Counted from the stretch's first letter, positions 1 to 8,761 are shown. The stretch is 54,442 bases of DNA from GCA-2737665 sp044344795 (GCA_044344795.1 JBIJCF010000018.1:1-54442), one strand, 5' to 3'. Numbers and translations are program-made. Notes: generated from the letters alone by a model not told the origin.

Positions 1-128
1 TATATGTCACCAACTTTTTATTTGCAACTTCTGCTGGTGTGAAGTTGTGAAGGAAGGCACGCCCCCAACACGTTATTTCAACGGGGCACAAATGTATTAA
101 TTAATCGGAATACTTGCGTTTGGATGCG

Positions 129-1151
129 CTAATTTGTCTGCTCGCCGCGCAAATCCTGCGCTAATTGCTTTTTGATTTTCCCTTCGGGAACATTACCCAA
201 CAAGAACATCAGTTTAGCTACTGCCGCTTCTGTGGTTAAATCAGTGCCGCCAATAACACCGATCTTATTAAACGCCGAACTGGTTTCGTAGCGTCCTTGT
301 TCTACAGTGCCTTGCGCGCATTGTGTAATATTTAAAATAATCACTCCGCGCTTAATCGCATTTTTGAGTGAATCAATAAACCAAGTTGCAGTTGTAGCAT
401 TTCCGGAACCAAATGTTTCCAATACAATCGCTTTGCAGCCCGAGTTTAGTATGGCATTAACTACTGCAGGTGTTATGCCCGGAAATAATTTTAATACCGC
501 AACGGAGGATTCTAATTTCTGATATACTTTAAGCGCGCCTTTCGACTTCTTACGAATCGCGTCTTTATTAAAACTGATGTGAATTCCCGCTTCCGCTAAC
601 AACGGGTAGTTCGGCGATTGAAATGCACGGAAGTGCTCCGCATTAAATTTATTGGTGCGATTGCCGCGATACAAGCGGTATTCAAAATACACGCACACTT
701 CAGGTACAATGGGATATTTCTTTCCGTCAGCTGCTGCAATTTCAACTGCTGTGATGAGATTTTCCTTTCCGTCGGTACGAATGGTTCCAATCGGTAATTG
801 AGACCCTGTCAGAATAACCGGCTTATTCAAATTCTCTAACAAAAAACTTAATGCCGATGCCGTGAAAGCCATGGTATCCGAGCCGTGCAGAATTACAAAG
901 CCGTCGTACTTTTTATACTGTTTCCCGATCAACGCTGCCAATTCCAACCAGATTTTTGGCTCCATGTTAGACGAGTCGATGGGCTTACCAAACGAATGGG
1001 TGTCAATGTTGGCAGGAATTTTATGCAACTCGGGAACTTCATCCAGCAAATTGTTGAAGTTAAACGGCTTCAGCTGTCCGCTTTTTGCATCAGCCACCAT
1101 TCCTATGGTTCCGCCGGTGTAAATCAATAAAACTTTAGGTTGTTTGGCCAT
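129..1151 (-). CDS. ansA: Type I L-asparaginase
   Basis: Hydrolyses L-asparagine to aspartate and ammonia; no signal peptide, so the cytoplasmic type I enzyme is likely. From the ATG at 1151 the product is 340 aa, normal for the family. The first nucleophile motif TGGTIG is at residues 12-17 and the second, HGSDTM, at 89-94, so both active-site threonines (T15, T93) are present, as is the TDGKEN segment near 126. The reading frame is open 15 codons further upstream, but that would run into tatD; the chosen ATG lies one base past the tatD stop, as expected for a translationally coupled pair. It is the last gene of the operon inside the window. The family call is firm; type I rather than type II is inferred from the missing signal peptide. 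Confidence 0.93.
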   Translation of the reverse strand: MAKQPKVLLIYTGGTIGMVADAKSGQLKPFNFNNLLDEVPELHKIPANIDTHSFGKPIDSSNMEPKIWLELAALIGKQYKKYDGFVILHGSDTMAFTASALSFLLENLNKPVILTGSQLPIGTIRTDGKENLITAVEIAAADGKKYPIVPEVCVYFEYRLYRGNRTNKFNAEHFRAFQSPNYPLLAEAGIHISFNKDAIRKKSKGALKVYQKLESSVAVLKLFPGITPAVVNAILNSGCKAIVLETFGSGNATTATWFIDSLKNAIKRGVIILNITQCAQGTVEQGRYETSSAFNKIGVIGGTDLTTEAAVAKLMFLLGNVPEGKIKKQLAQDLRGEQTN

Positions 1152-1152
1152 T

Positions 1153-1929
1153 TTATTTTCCAAAAAGTCGGATGGAATTTTGTGTAGTTTGCTCAATCAC
1201 ATCACGTAAAAATACACGCTTCACTTCTGCTAATTTATCTGCGACATGTGTAACATAAGCGCTTTCATTACGCTGCCCGCGATGCGGCACAGGTGCCAGA
1301 TACGGTGCATCTGTTTCCAAAAGCAAATATTCCGTAGGGACGTTTTCTATCGCGGCGGGTAATGTTGAATTTTTGAAGGTAAGTACACCGCCGATTCCTA
1401 AATAGAATCCGCCTAACTCAACAACTTTTTGCGCTTCTTCCGGTCCATCCGAAAAGCAATGGAACACGCCGCGCAGTTTGCCGTTTTGTTTTGCTTTAAC
1501 TATTTCGTAGCATTCATTAAATGCATCACGACTATGAATTGCAATTGGTAAATCGAACTGCAATGCCCAATCTATTTGTTGTGCAAATGCATCTTGTTGA
1601 ACGCCTAATGTTGTTTTGTCCCAATACAAGTCGATACCGATTTCACCAACAGCGCAAAATTTTCCCGACTTCAGATAGGTATACACTAGTTTCAATTCTT
1701 GTTGAACATCCTCCTGTTTTACAGAACACGGATGCAGTCCCATCATGGGGAAGCAATTGTTTGGATATTGATTAGCAAGCGTAATCAGTTGTTCGTGCGA
1801 CTCGCTGTCAATGGCCGGAAGAAAAATCCGGGTTACGCCCGTGGCAATGGCACGATTTACCATAGCTTCGCGGTCGCGGTCGAATTTGGAGGAATATAAG
1901 TGGGCGTGGGTATCTGTTAACGGACTCAT
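1153..1929 (-). CDS. tatD: TatD family metal-dependent hydrolase
   Basis: TatD-type TIM-barrel hydrolase; relatives act as 3'-5' exonucleases on DNA or RNA or as D-aminoacyl-tRNA deacylases. The 258 aa length is standard. All metal ligands are visible: D6/H8/H10 in DTHAH, E96 in GEIGID, H132 in IHSRD, H157 in FHCFS and D207 in LETDAPYLAP, followed by the usual RGxRNE loop near 218. The start ATG follows a -7-like box (1935-1942) by only 5 nt. It is the first gene of a two-gene operon with ansA. It is the canonical TatD of the window; a divergent paralogue is at 14101-14757. Confidence 0.93.
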   Translation of the reverse strand: MSPLTDTHAHLYSSKFDRDREAMVNRAIATGVTRIFLPAIDSESHEQLITLANQYPNNCFPMMGLHPCSVKQEDVQQELKLVYTYLKSGKFCAVGEIGIDLYWDKTTLGVQQDAFAQQIDWALQFDLPIAIHSRDAFNECYEIVKAKQNGKLRGVFHCFSDGPEEAQKVVELGGFYLGIGGVLTFKNSTLPAAIENVPTEYLLLETDAPYLAPVPHRGQRNESAYVTHVADKLAEVKRVFLRDVIEQTTQNSIRLFGK

Positions 1930-1934
1930 TGGCG

Positions 1935-1942
1935 CGAAGTTA
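1935..1942 (-). promoter_or_regulatory. -7-like box of tatD
   Basis: On the minus strand TAACTTCG, a one-base variant of the Bacteroidota TAnnTTTG box, ends 5 nt before the tatD ATG. No convincing TTG is seen at the -33 position. Transcription would begin at or next to the start codon. Confidence 0.4.
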
Positions 1943-1968
1943 CCTTATTTTGGTACAGAAATTTGTAT

Positions 1969-1976
1969 TAACTTCG
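1969..1976 (+). promoter_or_regulatory. -7-like box of the lipoprotein gene
   Basis: TAACTTCG on the plus strand, with TTTTG at 1948-1952 (16-nt spacer), 22 nt before the ATG at 1999. The same octamer serves tatD in the other direction, making a compact divergent promoter region. Confidence 0.4.
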
Positions 1977-1998
1977 TTCTTCAAAACCAAAACTCATT

Positions 1999-2439
1999 AT
2001 GAAAACATTCGCAAAAATTGCCGTAGCGGCATTGTTTATTGGAGGTGTAACACTTACTTCCTGCAAAAAGTACGAAGAAGGTCCATCTTTAACTTTACTT
2101 TCTAAGAAAGCTCGTATTGCCGGATCTTGGGGCGTAGAGAAGCTTCTTGTTGATGGTGTTGATAAGACTAGCGATTATCGTGCATTCGTTACCAGCGAAA
2201 CTATTACAATGGAAAAAGATGGAACTTACTCTTCAACGTACACCTTTGCTGTTGGTAGTGATACTGATGCAGGAACTTGGGAGTTGATAAACGACAAGGC
2301 AGATTTCAAAACGTTGAGCAACGATGCAGGTTCTACTCCTGACACTATGGTTATCGTTCGTTTAACCAACAAAGAGTTCTGGATGAAAGAAAAAACTCCG
2401 GGCTCATCTTTGGAGGAAGTTCATTACATGGCTAAATAA
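1999..2439 (+). CDS. Lipoprotein, lipocalin-like
   Basis: A 146 aa lipoprotein precursor. Residues 1-21 form a signal sequence ending in a lipobox (LTSC), with C22 as the acylated cysteine. CKKYEEG follows; acidic residues just after the cysteine resemble lipoprotein surface-export signals in this phylum, so display on the cell surface is possible but unproven. The mature part has a short beta-rich pattern (IAGSWGVEKLLVDG, then TITMEKDGTYSSTYTF and AGTWELI) typical of small lipocalin-like domains in Bacteroidota. No enzymatic residues are recognised and the ligand is unknown. It is monocistronic: own promoter box upstream and a strong terminator directly downstream. Confidence 0.75.
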   Translation: MKTFAKIAVAALFIGGVTLTSCKKYEEGPSLTLLSKKARIAGSWGVEKLLVDGVDKTSDYRAFVTSETITMEKDGTYSSTYTFAVGSDTDAGTWELINDKADFKTLSNDAGSTPDTMVIVRLTNKEFWMKEKTPGSSLEEVHYMAK

Positions 2440-2454
2440 TTTTTATCTATTCAC

Positions 2455-2488
2455 AAAAAGACCGACGAATCCCTCGTCGGTCTTTTTT
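2455..2488 (+). terminator. Rho-independent terminator
   Basis: Perfect 14-bp stem (2455-2468 with 2474-2487), 5-nt loop ATCCC and a run of T, 15 nt after the lipoprotein stop codon. Its T-tract runs into the -7-like box of the next gene. Confidence 0.93.
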
Positions 2489-2495
2489 ATTTTTA
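2488..2495 (+). promoter_or_regulatory. -7-like box at the GT9 gene start
   Basis: TATTTTTA, 4 nt before the GTG at 2500. It overlaps the T-tract of the preceding terminator, and no TTG is seen at the -33 position, so this is weak. The 4-nt spacing matches the stronger examples at 8816, 12123, 12861 and 36508. Confidence 0.3.
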
Positions 2496-2499
2496 GCCT

Positions 2500-3480
2500 G
2501 TGGCAAAAGCTCCATTGAAAATTCTTTTAGTGCGTTTTAGTTCGATAGGAGATATCGTCCTGACTACAGCTGTTGTGCGTTGCCTTGCACAACAGGTGGG
2601 AGCAGAAGTGCATTACGTAACAAAAGAGGCTTTTCGGAATTTGCTAACCGCGAATCCTTACGTGAAACAGATTCACACGTTTAAAAATTCACTGTCCGAA
2701 TTAAAAGAAACATTACGTGCTGAAAATTTTGATTGGATCATTGATCTTCATCACAACCTGCGATCCCTGCAATTAAAGACAATGTTGCGCAAACCTTCGC
2801 GTTCGTTTCCAAAATTGAATTGGGAAAAGTGGTTGTTGGTTCAATTGAAAGTGAATCGTATGCGGAATGTGCATATCGTAGATCGTTATATGGAAACGGT
2901 GAGTCATTTGGGCGTTACCAATGATGCCAAAGGACTCGACTTTTTTATTGATGAGCAGTCACAAATAGTAATTACGGATTTGCCTGTAACATTTCAATCC
3001 GGTTTTATTGCTGTTACAGTTGGAGCTAAATTCGGAACGAAACAATTGCCGGTTGAAAAACTTAGTTCGATTATCAATCGAATTGGTAAACCTGTTGCAC
3101 TGTTGGGCGGTAAGGAAGATCAGGAACGTGCAACACGAATCAAGTCATTAATTAATGTTGGTGTAGAAGATTTTTGCGGTCGATTAAGTTTACAACAATC
3201 GGCTGCAGTGCTCAAATTATCAGATGCAGTCATAGCTCATGATACAGGATTGATGCATATTGCCGCAGCTCTGAAGAAGAAAATATTTTCTGTTTGGGGC
3301 AATACAGTTCCCGAATTGGGTATGTATCCGTATTTGCCTGATCCTGCTTCTGAAATTGTTGAAGTGAAAAATCTTTCTTGTCGACCTTGCTCTAAAATCG
3401 GTTTCAACACGTGTCCCAAAGGACACTTTCGTTGTATGAATGAAATTAATGAGTCGACTTTCGATAAACTGAAAAATTGA
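2500..3480 (+). CDS. Glycosyltransferase family 9 (heptosyltransferase-like)
   Basis: Likely transfers heptose or a related sugar from an ADP/NDP donor to lipopolysaccharide core at the inner face of the cytoplasmic membrane. Features of the 326 aa product: N-terminal Rossmann strand with RFSSIGDIVL (12-21), a C-terminal donor-binding segment AHDTGLMHIAAAL near 246-258, and a cysteine cluster C294, C297, C305, C312 in a CRPC...CPxGHxxCM pattern that recurs in Bacteroidota GT9 proteins. The start codon is GTG, only 12 nt after the preceding terminator, with no in-frame ATG nearby and no Shine-Dalgarno. Together with kdsB (11102-11848) it points to LPS core synthesis. The exact sugar is not determinable. 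Confidence 0.85.
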   Translation: MAKAPLKILLVRFSSIGDIVLTTAVVRCLAQQVGAEVHYVTKEAFRNLLTANPYVKQIHTFKNSLSELKETLRAENFDWIIDLHHNLRSLQLKTMLRKPSRSFPKLNWEKWLLVQLKVNRMRNVHIVDRYMETVSHLGVTNDAKGLDFFIDEQSQIVITDLPVTFQSGFIAVTVGAKFGTKQLPVEKLSSIINRIGKPVALLGGKEDQERATRIKSLINVGVEDFCGRLSLQQSAAVLKLSDAVIAHDTGLMHIAAALKKKIFSVWGNTVPELGMYPYLPDPASEIVEVKNLSCRPCSKIGFNTCPKGHFRCMNEINESTFDKLKN

Positions 3481-3506
3481 CCGTAACTTAAAGGAAATAT
3501 TGCAGC

Positions 3507-5351
3507 ATGAAAAAAATTATACTCGCCTTGTCATTATTAAACATGTGTGTTTCTTACGCGCAGCAATCTACTTCGTTTGAAATTGCTAAAGCGGGCGAGA
3601 GTGACCCATATAATACAAGTCCGGATTACAATCCGGTGCTTCGCGTGGTAGAAATGCCTGCGGTTGCAGGGAAATCGGAATTGCAGCGTGTTAAAGATAC
3701 ACTGGAACTGTTGTATCCTAAAAAAACGTTTACTTCAGGAAACAGTGTCAATCAAAGAAGTTCATCGGTTCCTGCGCCAACTGTTGGAAGAACTTTCGCA
3801 GGAAACTTGTTCAACAACAGCACGCCGAACGATAATGAAATTGCAATCGGTAACAACGGTTCATTAGCATCGGTGCAAAATTCGAGCATTTTCCGGTATC
3901 GTACCTGGAACAATACTACAGCGGGAACGGCAACACTCTCATTTTGGTCGAGCAGCTTAGGAAATCCCGCAACGAAATACGATCCGAAAGTAATTTACGA
4001 TCCGCAGTCGAACCGATTTATATTGTTGTGTCTTGCGGGATATTCATCTGGTCAAACAGGAATCATTGTAGGATTTTCGAAAACCGATACGGTTAACGGC
4101 GCATGGAATTTGTATCAATTGCCCGGGAACCCTTTTGCTGATACGGCATGGACGGATTATCCGATGTTGACGGTAAACGAACAAGAAGTTTTTATCACGG
4201 TGAATCTGGTTTACGATAACATGCCTTGGCAAACAGGTTTTGCGCAAACGTTGATTTGGCAAATCAACAAGTGGGACGGTTATGCGGGTAATACATTATC
4301 ATCGCAGTTGCATTCCGGCATTCAACACGGCGGTCGCCCGATTCGTAATTTATGTCCTGTTGAAGGTGGCGATCAACCGCCGTCTGCACGCGGTTTGTAC
4401 TTCCTTTCCAATCGCAATATGACATTAGGAAATGACACCATTTTCCTCGTGCACATTACCGATTCCATTAATGCTCCGGGACAACAAGTTACCGTTACAC
4501 CATTGATCAGTCCGGTGCAATATATTGTTCCTCCAAACAGCACGCAGCCAACAGCAACAGGTTTGTTGCAAACCAACGATGCGCGTATTCTTGGTGCGTT
4601 TATTCAGAACGATAAAATTCAATTTGTGTCGAATACCTTAGATACAACAACCGGTTTTTGCACGGTGTATCACGGAATGATCAACGATCCGGACGGAAGT
4701 CCCGCTGTCACTGCAGCGATAATTACCGATACATTGCTGGAATACGGTTATCCGAATATTGCGTGGGCGGGTTACAACGGTAATGATGACAAGTCAATGA
4801 TTGTGTTTCTGCATAGCAGTCAGGATACGTTCCCCGGATTTTCCGTTCGCGTTGCTGATGGTATTGGGAATTACTCGGACCGAGTCGTTATTAAGCGCGG
4901 TCTGGGTTACATCAACGTGTTGAACGGAACTGATCGTTGGGGCGATTATTCCGGCATTCAGCGTCGTTACAATCAACAAGGCACATTTTGGGTGAATGGC
5001 ATGATTGGTTCTGCAAACAATTTGCATCAAACTTGGATTGGAGAAGTGGCTTTAAGTCCGGACGTGAGTGTTCCTTCCACTCCTGAAGTACAAAACGATG
5101 CCGGTGTATTTCCGAATCCAACTACGGATCAGTTTACCGTCCAATTCAGAATTGAAGAAGCGGTAACAATGCGCATTATAGTGTATGATATTAATGGGAA
5201 AGAAGTAACAGTACTTTTACAAGATCGTGCACGTGCAGGACTGAATCAGTTCTGGTTTAATACACAGCCTTTGCAAAATGGTGTGTATTTAATTCGCGGT
5301 GAAGCAGTAGATGGCAAAGTATTGTTTACGCAGCGTTTGGTGAAGCAATAA
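3507..5351 (+). CDS. Secreted protein with T9SS type A sorting domain
   Basis: A 614 aa exported protein. Residues 1-18 form a signal peptide ending SYAQ. The central region (about 60-500) is beta-rich with many Asn, Thr and Gly, and contains a repeated theme of dates/values (YDPKVIYDPQSNRF, TDYPMLTVNEQ) seen in propeller-like Bacteroidota surface proteins; no catalytic motif is recognised. The last 80 residues are a classic type A sorting domain: GVFPNPTTDQFTV, then VYDINGKEV and a final LQNGVYLIRG...RLVKQ. It would cross the inner membrane by Sec and the outer membrane by T9SS. The gene ends on the base before the stop of the opposing phosphatase gene. Function unknown. Confidence 0.85.
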   Translation: MKKIILALSLLNMCVSYAQQSTSFEIAKAGESDPYNTSPDYNPVLRVVEMPAVAGKSELQRVKDTLELLYPKKTFTSGNSVNQRSSSVPAPTVGRTFAGNLFNNSTPNDNEIAIGNNGSLASVQNSSIFRYRTWNNTTAGTATLSFWSSSLGNPATKYDPKVIYDPQSNRFILLCLAGYSSGQTGIIVGFSKTDTVNGAWNLYQLPGNPFADTAWTDYPMLTVNEQEVFITVNLVYDNMPWQTGFAQTLIWQINKWDGYAGNTLSSQLHSGIQHGGRPIRNLCPVEGGDQPPSARGLYFLSNRNMTLGNDTIFLVHITDSINAPGQQVTVTPLISPVQYIVPPNSTQPTATGLLQTNDARILGAFIQNDKIQFVSNTLDTTTGFCTVYHGMINDPDGSPAVTAAIITDTLLEYGYPNIAWAGYNGNDDKSMIVFLHSSQDTFPGFSVRVADGIGNYSDRVVIKRGLGYINVLNGTDRWGDYSGIQRRYNQQGTFWVNGMIGSANNLHQTWIGEVALSPDVSVPSTPEVQNDAGVFPNPTTDQFTVQFRIEEAVTMRIIVYDINGKEVTVLLQDRARAGLNQFWFNTQPLQNGVYLIRGEAVDGKVLFTQRLVKQ

Positions 5352-6311
5352 CTAGCAACGAAATGCGAGGAATGTAGCATCATCGGTTTGTTCTGTTTCT
5401 CCTTTCCAGCGATTAAAAAGCTCTTGAAACAATACTTTTTGATTGTACAATTTTTCTTCGTGAGCAATTTCAATTAGTTTCTTAAAACGCTTCGTGCCTA
5501 ACTTTTTGTCATTCGGACCACCGAACTGATCCACAAATCCGTCGGTGTGCAAATAAAAGGAGTCGTTGGGACTGCATGATATTACATGCGTCGGATAATA
5601 TCGTTTACTTTCCAAACGCAATCCACCAATCGGAAAGCGCGCTCCTTTTACTTCAGAGAGTTGTCTTCCGGACATTACAATCAGATTACGTTTAGCACCG
5701 GCGAACATTACGTTTTGCTCCATTTTGTCAATTACTATAACGCCTACGTCCATGCCATCGTAAGAGTTCCTGTTCAGTGTTCCACCTTGCAGTGAATTGT
5801 AAATGCGATCATCCAGCTTCTTGAGTATCTCTGAAGGATCAATTGTGCGCTCGTCGAGAATGATTTGATTGAAAATAGAAACGCCCAACACGGACATTAA
5901 CGCTCCGGGAATCCCATGTCCGGTGCAATCACCCACGGCGATTATTATTTTGTGATGCAGCTTATTGATCCAGACAAAATCTCCTGTAAGGATATCACGT
6001 GGTTGTGATAAAAGAAATGATTGCGGGAGATACTCGAGCAGCTTTGACTCGGGCGTTAACAAGACATCTTGTAAGTTTTTCGCGTAGCGAACACTTTCTT
6101 CAAATTGCAGTAAACGACTTTGTTCGGACATAAGTAATCCCAGAATTTTTTGATTTTCGCTATGAAAAATTCGGGTACGGTGCTCGACTGCGGAATGCAC
6201 AATTTTTAACACGCGTGTACTAACGACTACACTTTTTTTCAATCTCACGTTCTGGTTCCGGCTTTGGATGATAAGAATGCGCAAAGATATCTGAGAGCTC
6301 ATAAGTTGCAT
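5352..6311 (-). CDS. SpoIIE-type PP2C protein phosphatase
   Basis: A serine/threonine phosphatase of the PPM/SpoIIE type, which dephosphorylates anti-sigma-factor antagonists or similar partners. Numbering from the first open codon at 6320: a possible helical linker to about residue 75, then the typical entry ESVRYAKNLQDVLL, metal-binding GDFVW (113-117) and GDCTGHG (130-136), HTDGF and a terminal DDATFLAFR. The metal-binding aspartates are kept, so it should be active. No sensor domain (PAS, GAF, TPR) precedes it, which is unusual since most relatives carry one. Starts at 6311, 6302 or 6131 are all possible; 6311 is shown. A 17-nt inverted repeat overlaps the first two. The partner is unknown. 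Confidence 0.78.
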   Translation of the reverse strand: MQLMSSQISLRILIIQSRNQNVRLKKSVVVSTRVLKIVHSAVEHRTRIFHSENQKILGLLMSEQSRLLQFEESVRYAKNLQDVLLTPESKLLEYLPQSFLLSQPRDILTGDFVWINKLHHKIIIAVGDCTGHGIPGALMSVLGVSIFNQIILDERTIDPSEILKKLDDRIYNSLQGGTLNRNSYDGMDVGVIVIDKMEQNVMFAGAKRNLIVMSGRQLSEVKGARFPIGGLRLESKRYYPTHVISCSPNDSFYLHTDGFVDQFGGPNDKKLGTKRFKKLIEIAHEEKLYNQKVLFQELFNRWKGETEQTDDATFLAFRC

Positions 6312-6321
6312 GTTATGCAAC
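6305..6321. repeat. Inverted repeat at the phosphatase start
   Basis: GTTGCAT-GTT-ATGCAAC, two perfect 7-bp arms with a 3-nt centre, covering the candidate start codons of the SpoIIE-type gene. It could be an operator or an mRNA hairpin over the start. Confidence 0.45.
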
Positions 6322-6362
6322 CATTAAATGCAGGTCATATATTGAAGAAAAGAAAGTGAAAA

Positions 6363-7586
6363 TTACAATTTCACCTGCTGATATTTTCTTGTGTACACGC
6401 GCACGGGATACAACGCTGCAAATATTCCGATGAGCATTACAGCGCCGGAAATCAGTAATATATCGGTTAGCTTTACTTGCACGGGATAAGCATCTACAAC
6501 AAAACCTTCACTGAACCGGATTAATCCGAATTGATCTTGCGCATAACAAATCGCGATGCCAAGAATTGTCCCTATCAACAATCCGAACAAGGAAATGTAA
6601 ATGCCTTCGGTAAAGAAAATACGTTGAATAAATTTCCGACTCGCACCCATGCTCCACAAAATGCCGATGTCTTTTTTCTTTTCAATAATCAACAACGTCA
6701 AGGATCCTATGGTATTGAAAGTAGCGATCGTTAAAATGAACAACAGGATAAAAAACGTCCATAGTTTTTCGCTCTTCAATGTTTGATACAGGAGTTTATT
6801 TTGTTCATAACGCCCTTCCACTTTGAAGGTAGGGCCGAGAATCACACTGATCGACGCAATCACATCATCGGCTTTTGCATTTGCAGCTAAACCTATTTCT
6901 GCAGAACTACTTTCTTTGGTGTAAGCCATTAGCTCTCGAACTTTTTCAATCGGCATGATAACATACTTTCCGTCGAAATCGCTGCTTACTGCGTAAATGC
7001 CGGTAACTAAAGCCAAATCTTTATTAAACGGTTCTTCATCGAGGTTATTCAAATCAACAGCCAGATTACGATCGCGCTTCGGAACATAAATGTGTAAAGG
7101 CGACAGCGCATTGAGTTGCAACTTGGCTCCAATCTCCATGCCCACAACAGCGCCGGTTCTTCCGTGTGGTTTTAATTCAAAATTGCCATCACGAACGACC
7201 GTGTCGAATCCATTATTTTTTGCGTAATCATCACCAACACCGCGCAACGTAACAATCATCTGACGATCGGCATTTTCCGTTAATCCGTTTTCATCCAGAA
7301 TTTCGGTGTAATACGCAACTCCAGGAATTTTTATGATCTGTACTACTTGCGATGAATCGGAAATAAACGTTTTACCTGCTGAAGGCGTAATACGAATATC
7401 GGCATGAAAAGAATTGTACAACGACTCCACCAAGTTGGATAGACCATTCATCGCCGACATGATGATGATCAAAGCTGCAGTCACGACGGTAACACACACC
7501 ACAGAAATAGTAGTGACAATGTTAATGGCATTGTGCGATTTTTTCGAAAACAGGTATCGACGCGCTATGAAAAAAATGCTATTCAT
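6363..7586 (-). CDS. FtsX-like ABC transporter permease (LolC/E-like)
   Basis: Inner-membrane subunit of a MacB/LolCDE-type transporter that uses ATP hydrolysis in the cytoplasm to move substrates out of the membrane, such as lipoproteins. The 407 aa product has one N-terminal membrane helix (about 20-45), a large periplasmic domain (46-270), and three C-terminal helices (about 275-300, 327-348 and 376-394). The cytoplasmic coupling loop EKKKDIGILWSMGAS lies between helices 2 and 3. No ATPase gene is adjacent. It is third in the rbfA-methyltransferase-permease operon, 15 nt after the methyltransferase. Lipoprotein release (LolE-like) is an inference from the family. Confidence 0.85.
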   Translation of the reverse strand: MNSIFFIARRYLFSKKSHNAINIVTTISVVCVTVVTAALIIIMSAMNGLSNLVESLYNSFHADIRITPSAGKTFISDSSQVVQIIKIPGVAYYTEILDENGLTENADRQMIVTLRGVGDDYAKNNGFDTVVRDGNFELKPHGRTGAVVGMEIGAKLQLNALSPLHIYVPKRDRNLAVDLNNLDEEPFNKDLALVTGIYAVSSDFDGKYVIMPIEKVRELMAYTKESSSAEIGLAANAKADDVIASISVILGPTFKVEGRYEQNKLLYQTLKSEKLWTFFILLFILTIATFNTIGSLTLLIIEKKKDIGILWSMGASRKFIQRIFFTEGIYISLFGLLIGTILGIAICYAQDQFGLIRFSEGFVVDAYPVQVKLTDILLISGAVMLIGIFAALYPVRVYTRKYQQVKL

Positions 7587-7601
7587 GCCGCCACGATGAA
7601 A

Positions 7602-8408
7602 TTATTTCCAGGCTTTAACGATCAAACCTGTTCCTGTTGCATGTTTCTGAGAAACGTCCATCCAATTCAACAAATACGCGAACGGATAGGTGATCAGGAA
7701 ATAAACGGGAAGAAGAATCAAGAAAATTTTAGAAGCTCCCACCATTTGAATCGGCCACTTCATGGAAAGTCTCCATGAAATTTTACCCGGTGTACCATAT
7801 GAATACAAAGCCTCCACTTTGCTGAAGCCGGCCTTTTTCATTTTGTCTTCAATTTCCTTGATGTTGTAACCATCACGAACGTGCTCTTCAATGAATGAAC
7901 TTTCACCATCGTCATGAACATCCGAACCACCTTGGTCAGAAGGTGTAGAGACCAGCAGCATGCCGCCCGGCTTTAACGACTTGCAAATGTTTTCGAATAC
8001 CGCAACATCTTCCAGAATGTGTTCCATAACATCTACAGATAGTGCCATGTCGAAACGTTCAGGCATATCAAACTTAGTGAGGTCAGCCACCTCAAATTTT
8101 ACATTCGTGCGACCAACCTGATGGAAAAATTTGTTGCAGTCTTCTACTTGTTCTTGTTTCACATCTACCGCAAGAATTTCCCATTTCGGATTCATGCCGG
8201 CGAGATAATAACTATGTTGTCCATAGCCTGAACCCGCATCAAGAATTTTGATGTCATCACCTTTGCCTTTGCGCCATAATTTTAATTCGCGGTGAACGTG
8301 CCACGCGCGCAGCAACAATAAGTCGAGCAATGCGTAAAACAACTTACGCATGAATGGTGAAGTATTAAAAACGGAGCCCAGGGTTCGTTTAATGGGATCG
8401 TAATGCAT
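7602..8408 (-). CDS. Class I SAM-dependent methyltransferase
   Basis: A 268 aa protein with the Rossmann methyltransferase core: motif I LDAGSGYG at 56-63, an acidic ribose-binding position in ILAVDVK, VADLTKFD for the adenine, and SVDVMEHILEDVAVFENICKS followed by LKPGGMLLVSTPS. After the core, a strongly hydrophobic stretch (about 225-250, IFLILLPVYFLITYPFAYLL) suggests membrane attachment, which is uncommon in soluble methyltransferases and points to a lipid, quinone or envelope substrate. It lies 5 nt downstream of rbfA. The substrate cannot be told from the sequence. Confidence 0.8.
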   Translation of the reverse strand: MHYDPIKRTLGSVFNTSPFMRKLFYALLDLLLLRAWHVHRELKLWRKGKGDDIKILDAGSGYGQHSYYLAGMNPKWEILAVDVKQEQVEDCNKFFHQVGRTNVKFEVADLTKFDMPERFDMALSVDVMEHILEDVAVFENICKSLKPGGMLLVSTPSDQGGSDVHDDGESSFIEEHVRDGYNIKEIEDKMKKAGFSKVEALYSYGTPGKISWRLSMKWPIQMVGASKIFLILLPVYFLITYPFAYLLNWMDVSQKHATGTGLIVKAWK

Positions 8409-8413
8409 AGTCG

Positions 8414-8755
8414 TTATTTCTTTTTCAGGAGTTCTTCAATTCTTTCGGCGTAGTCCAGCGAGTCGTCGATGAAAAACATCAATTCCGGAATAACGCGCAC
8501 CTGTTTGCGAATGCGTTGTCCCAGATTGTGACGCAACTCTACAGTATGTTCTTTTATTTTCTCGAGGACTTCTTTTTTGTCCTTGACAGGAAATAAGCTG
8601 ACATAAACTTTGGCAACACCTAAATCCGGGCTAACCCGAACCAATGTTACCGTGATCATGATATTTCCGAAAGTGTTACGCATATCAAATTGGAAAATGT
8701 CTGCCATTTCCTTTTGAATTAAACGTGCAAATTTCAGCTGACGCGTACTTTCCAT
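8414..8755 (-). CDS. rbfA: 30S ribosome-binding factor RbfA
   Basis: Assembly factor that binds the 30S subunit and helps mature the 5' end of 16S rRNA. The 113 aa product from the ATG at 8755 is of normal length and shows the KH-type fold signatures: STRQLKFARLIQKEMADIFQ, ITVTLVRVSPDLGVAKVYVSLFP, then LRHNLGQRIRKQVRVIPELMFFIDDSLDYAERIEELL. The frame stays open for 70 codons upstream, but that part is unlike any RbfA and covers the divergent hemJ promoter, so 8755 is preferred. The -7 box ends 6 nt before this ATG. First gene of a three-gene operon. Confidence 0.93.
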   Translation of the reverse strand: MESTRQLKFARLIQKEMADIFQFDMRNTFGNIMITVTLVRVSPDLGVAKVYVSLFPVKDKKEVLEKIKEHTVELRHNLGQRIRKQVRVIPELMFFIDDSLDYAERIEELLKKK

Positions 8756-8761
8756 AGCGTG

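Noticed and set aside
1..105. Minus-strand open frame reaching the left edge (codons for RAFLHNFTPAEVANKKLVTY near the edge)
   Set aside because: No ATG or GTG start inside the window and no family match; may be the 5' end of an off-window gene or chance. A TACATTTG box (89-96, minus strand) has no -33 TTG.
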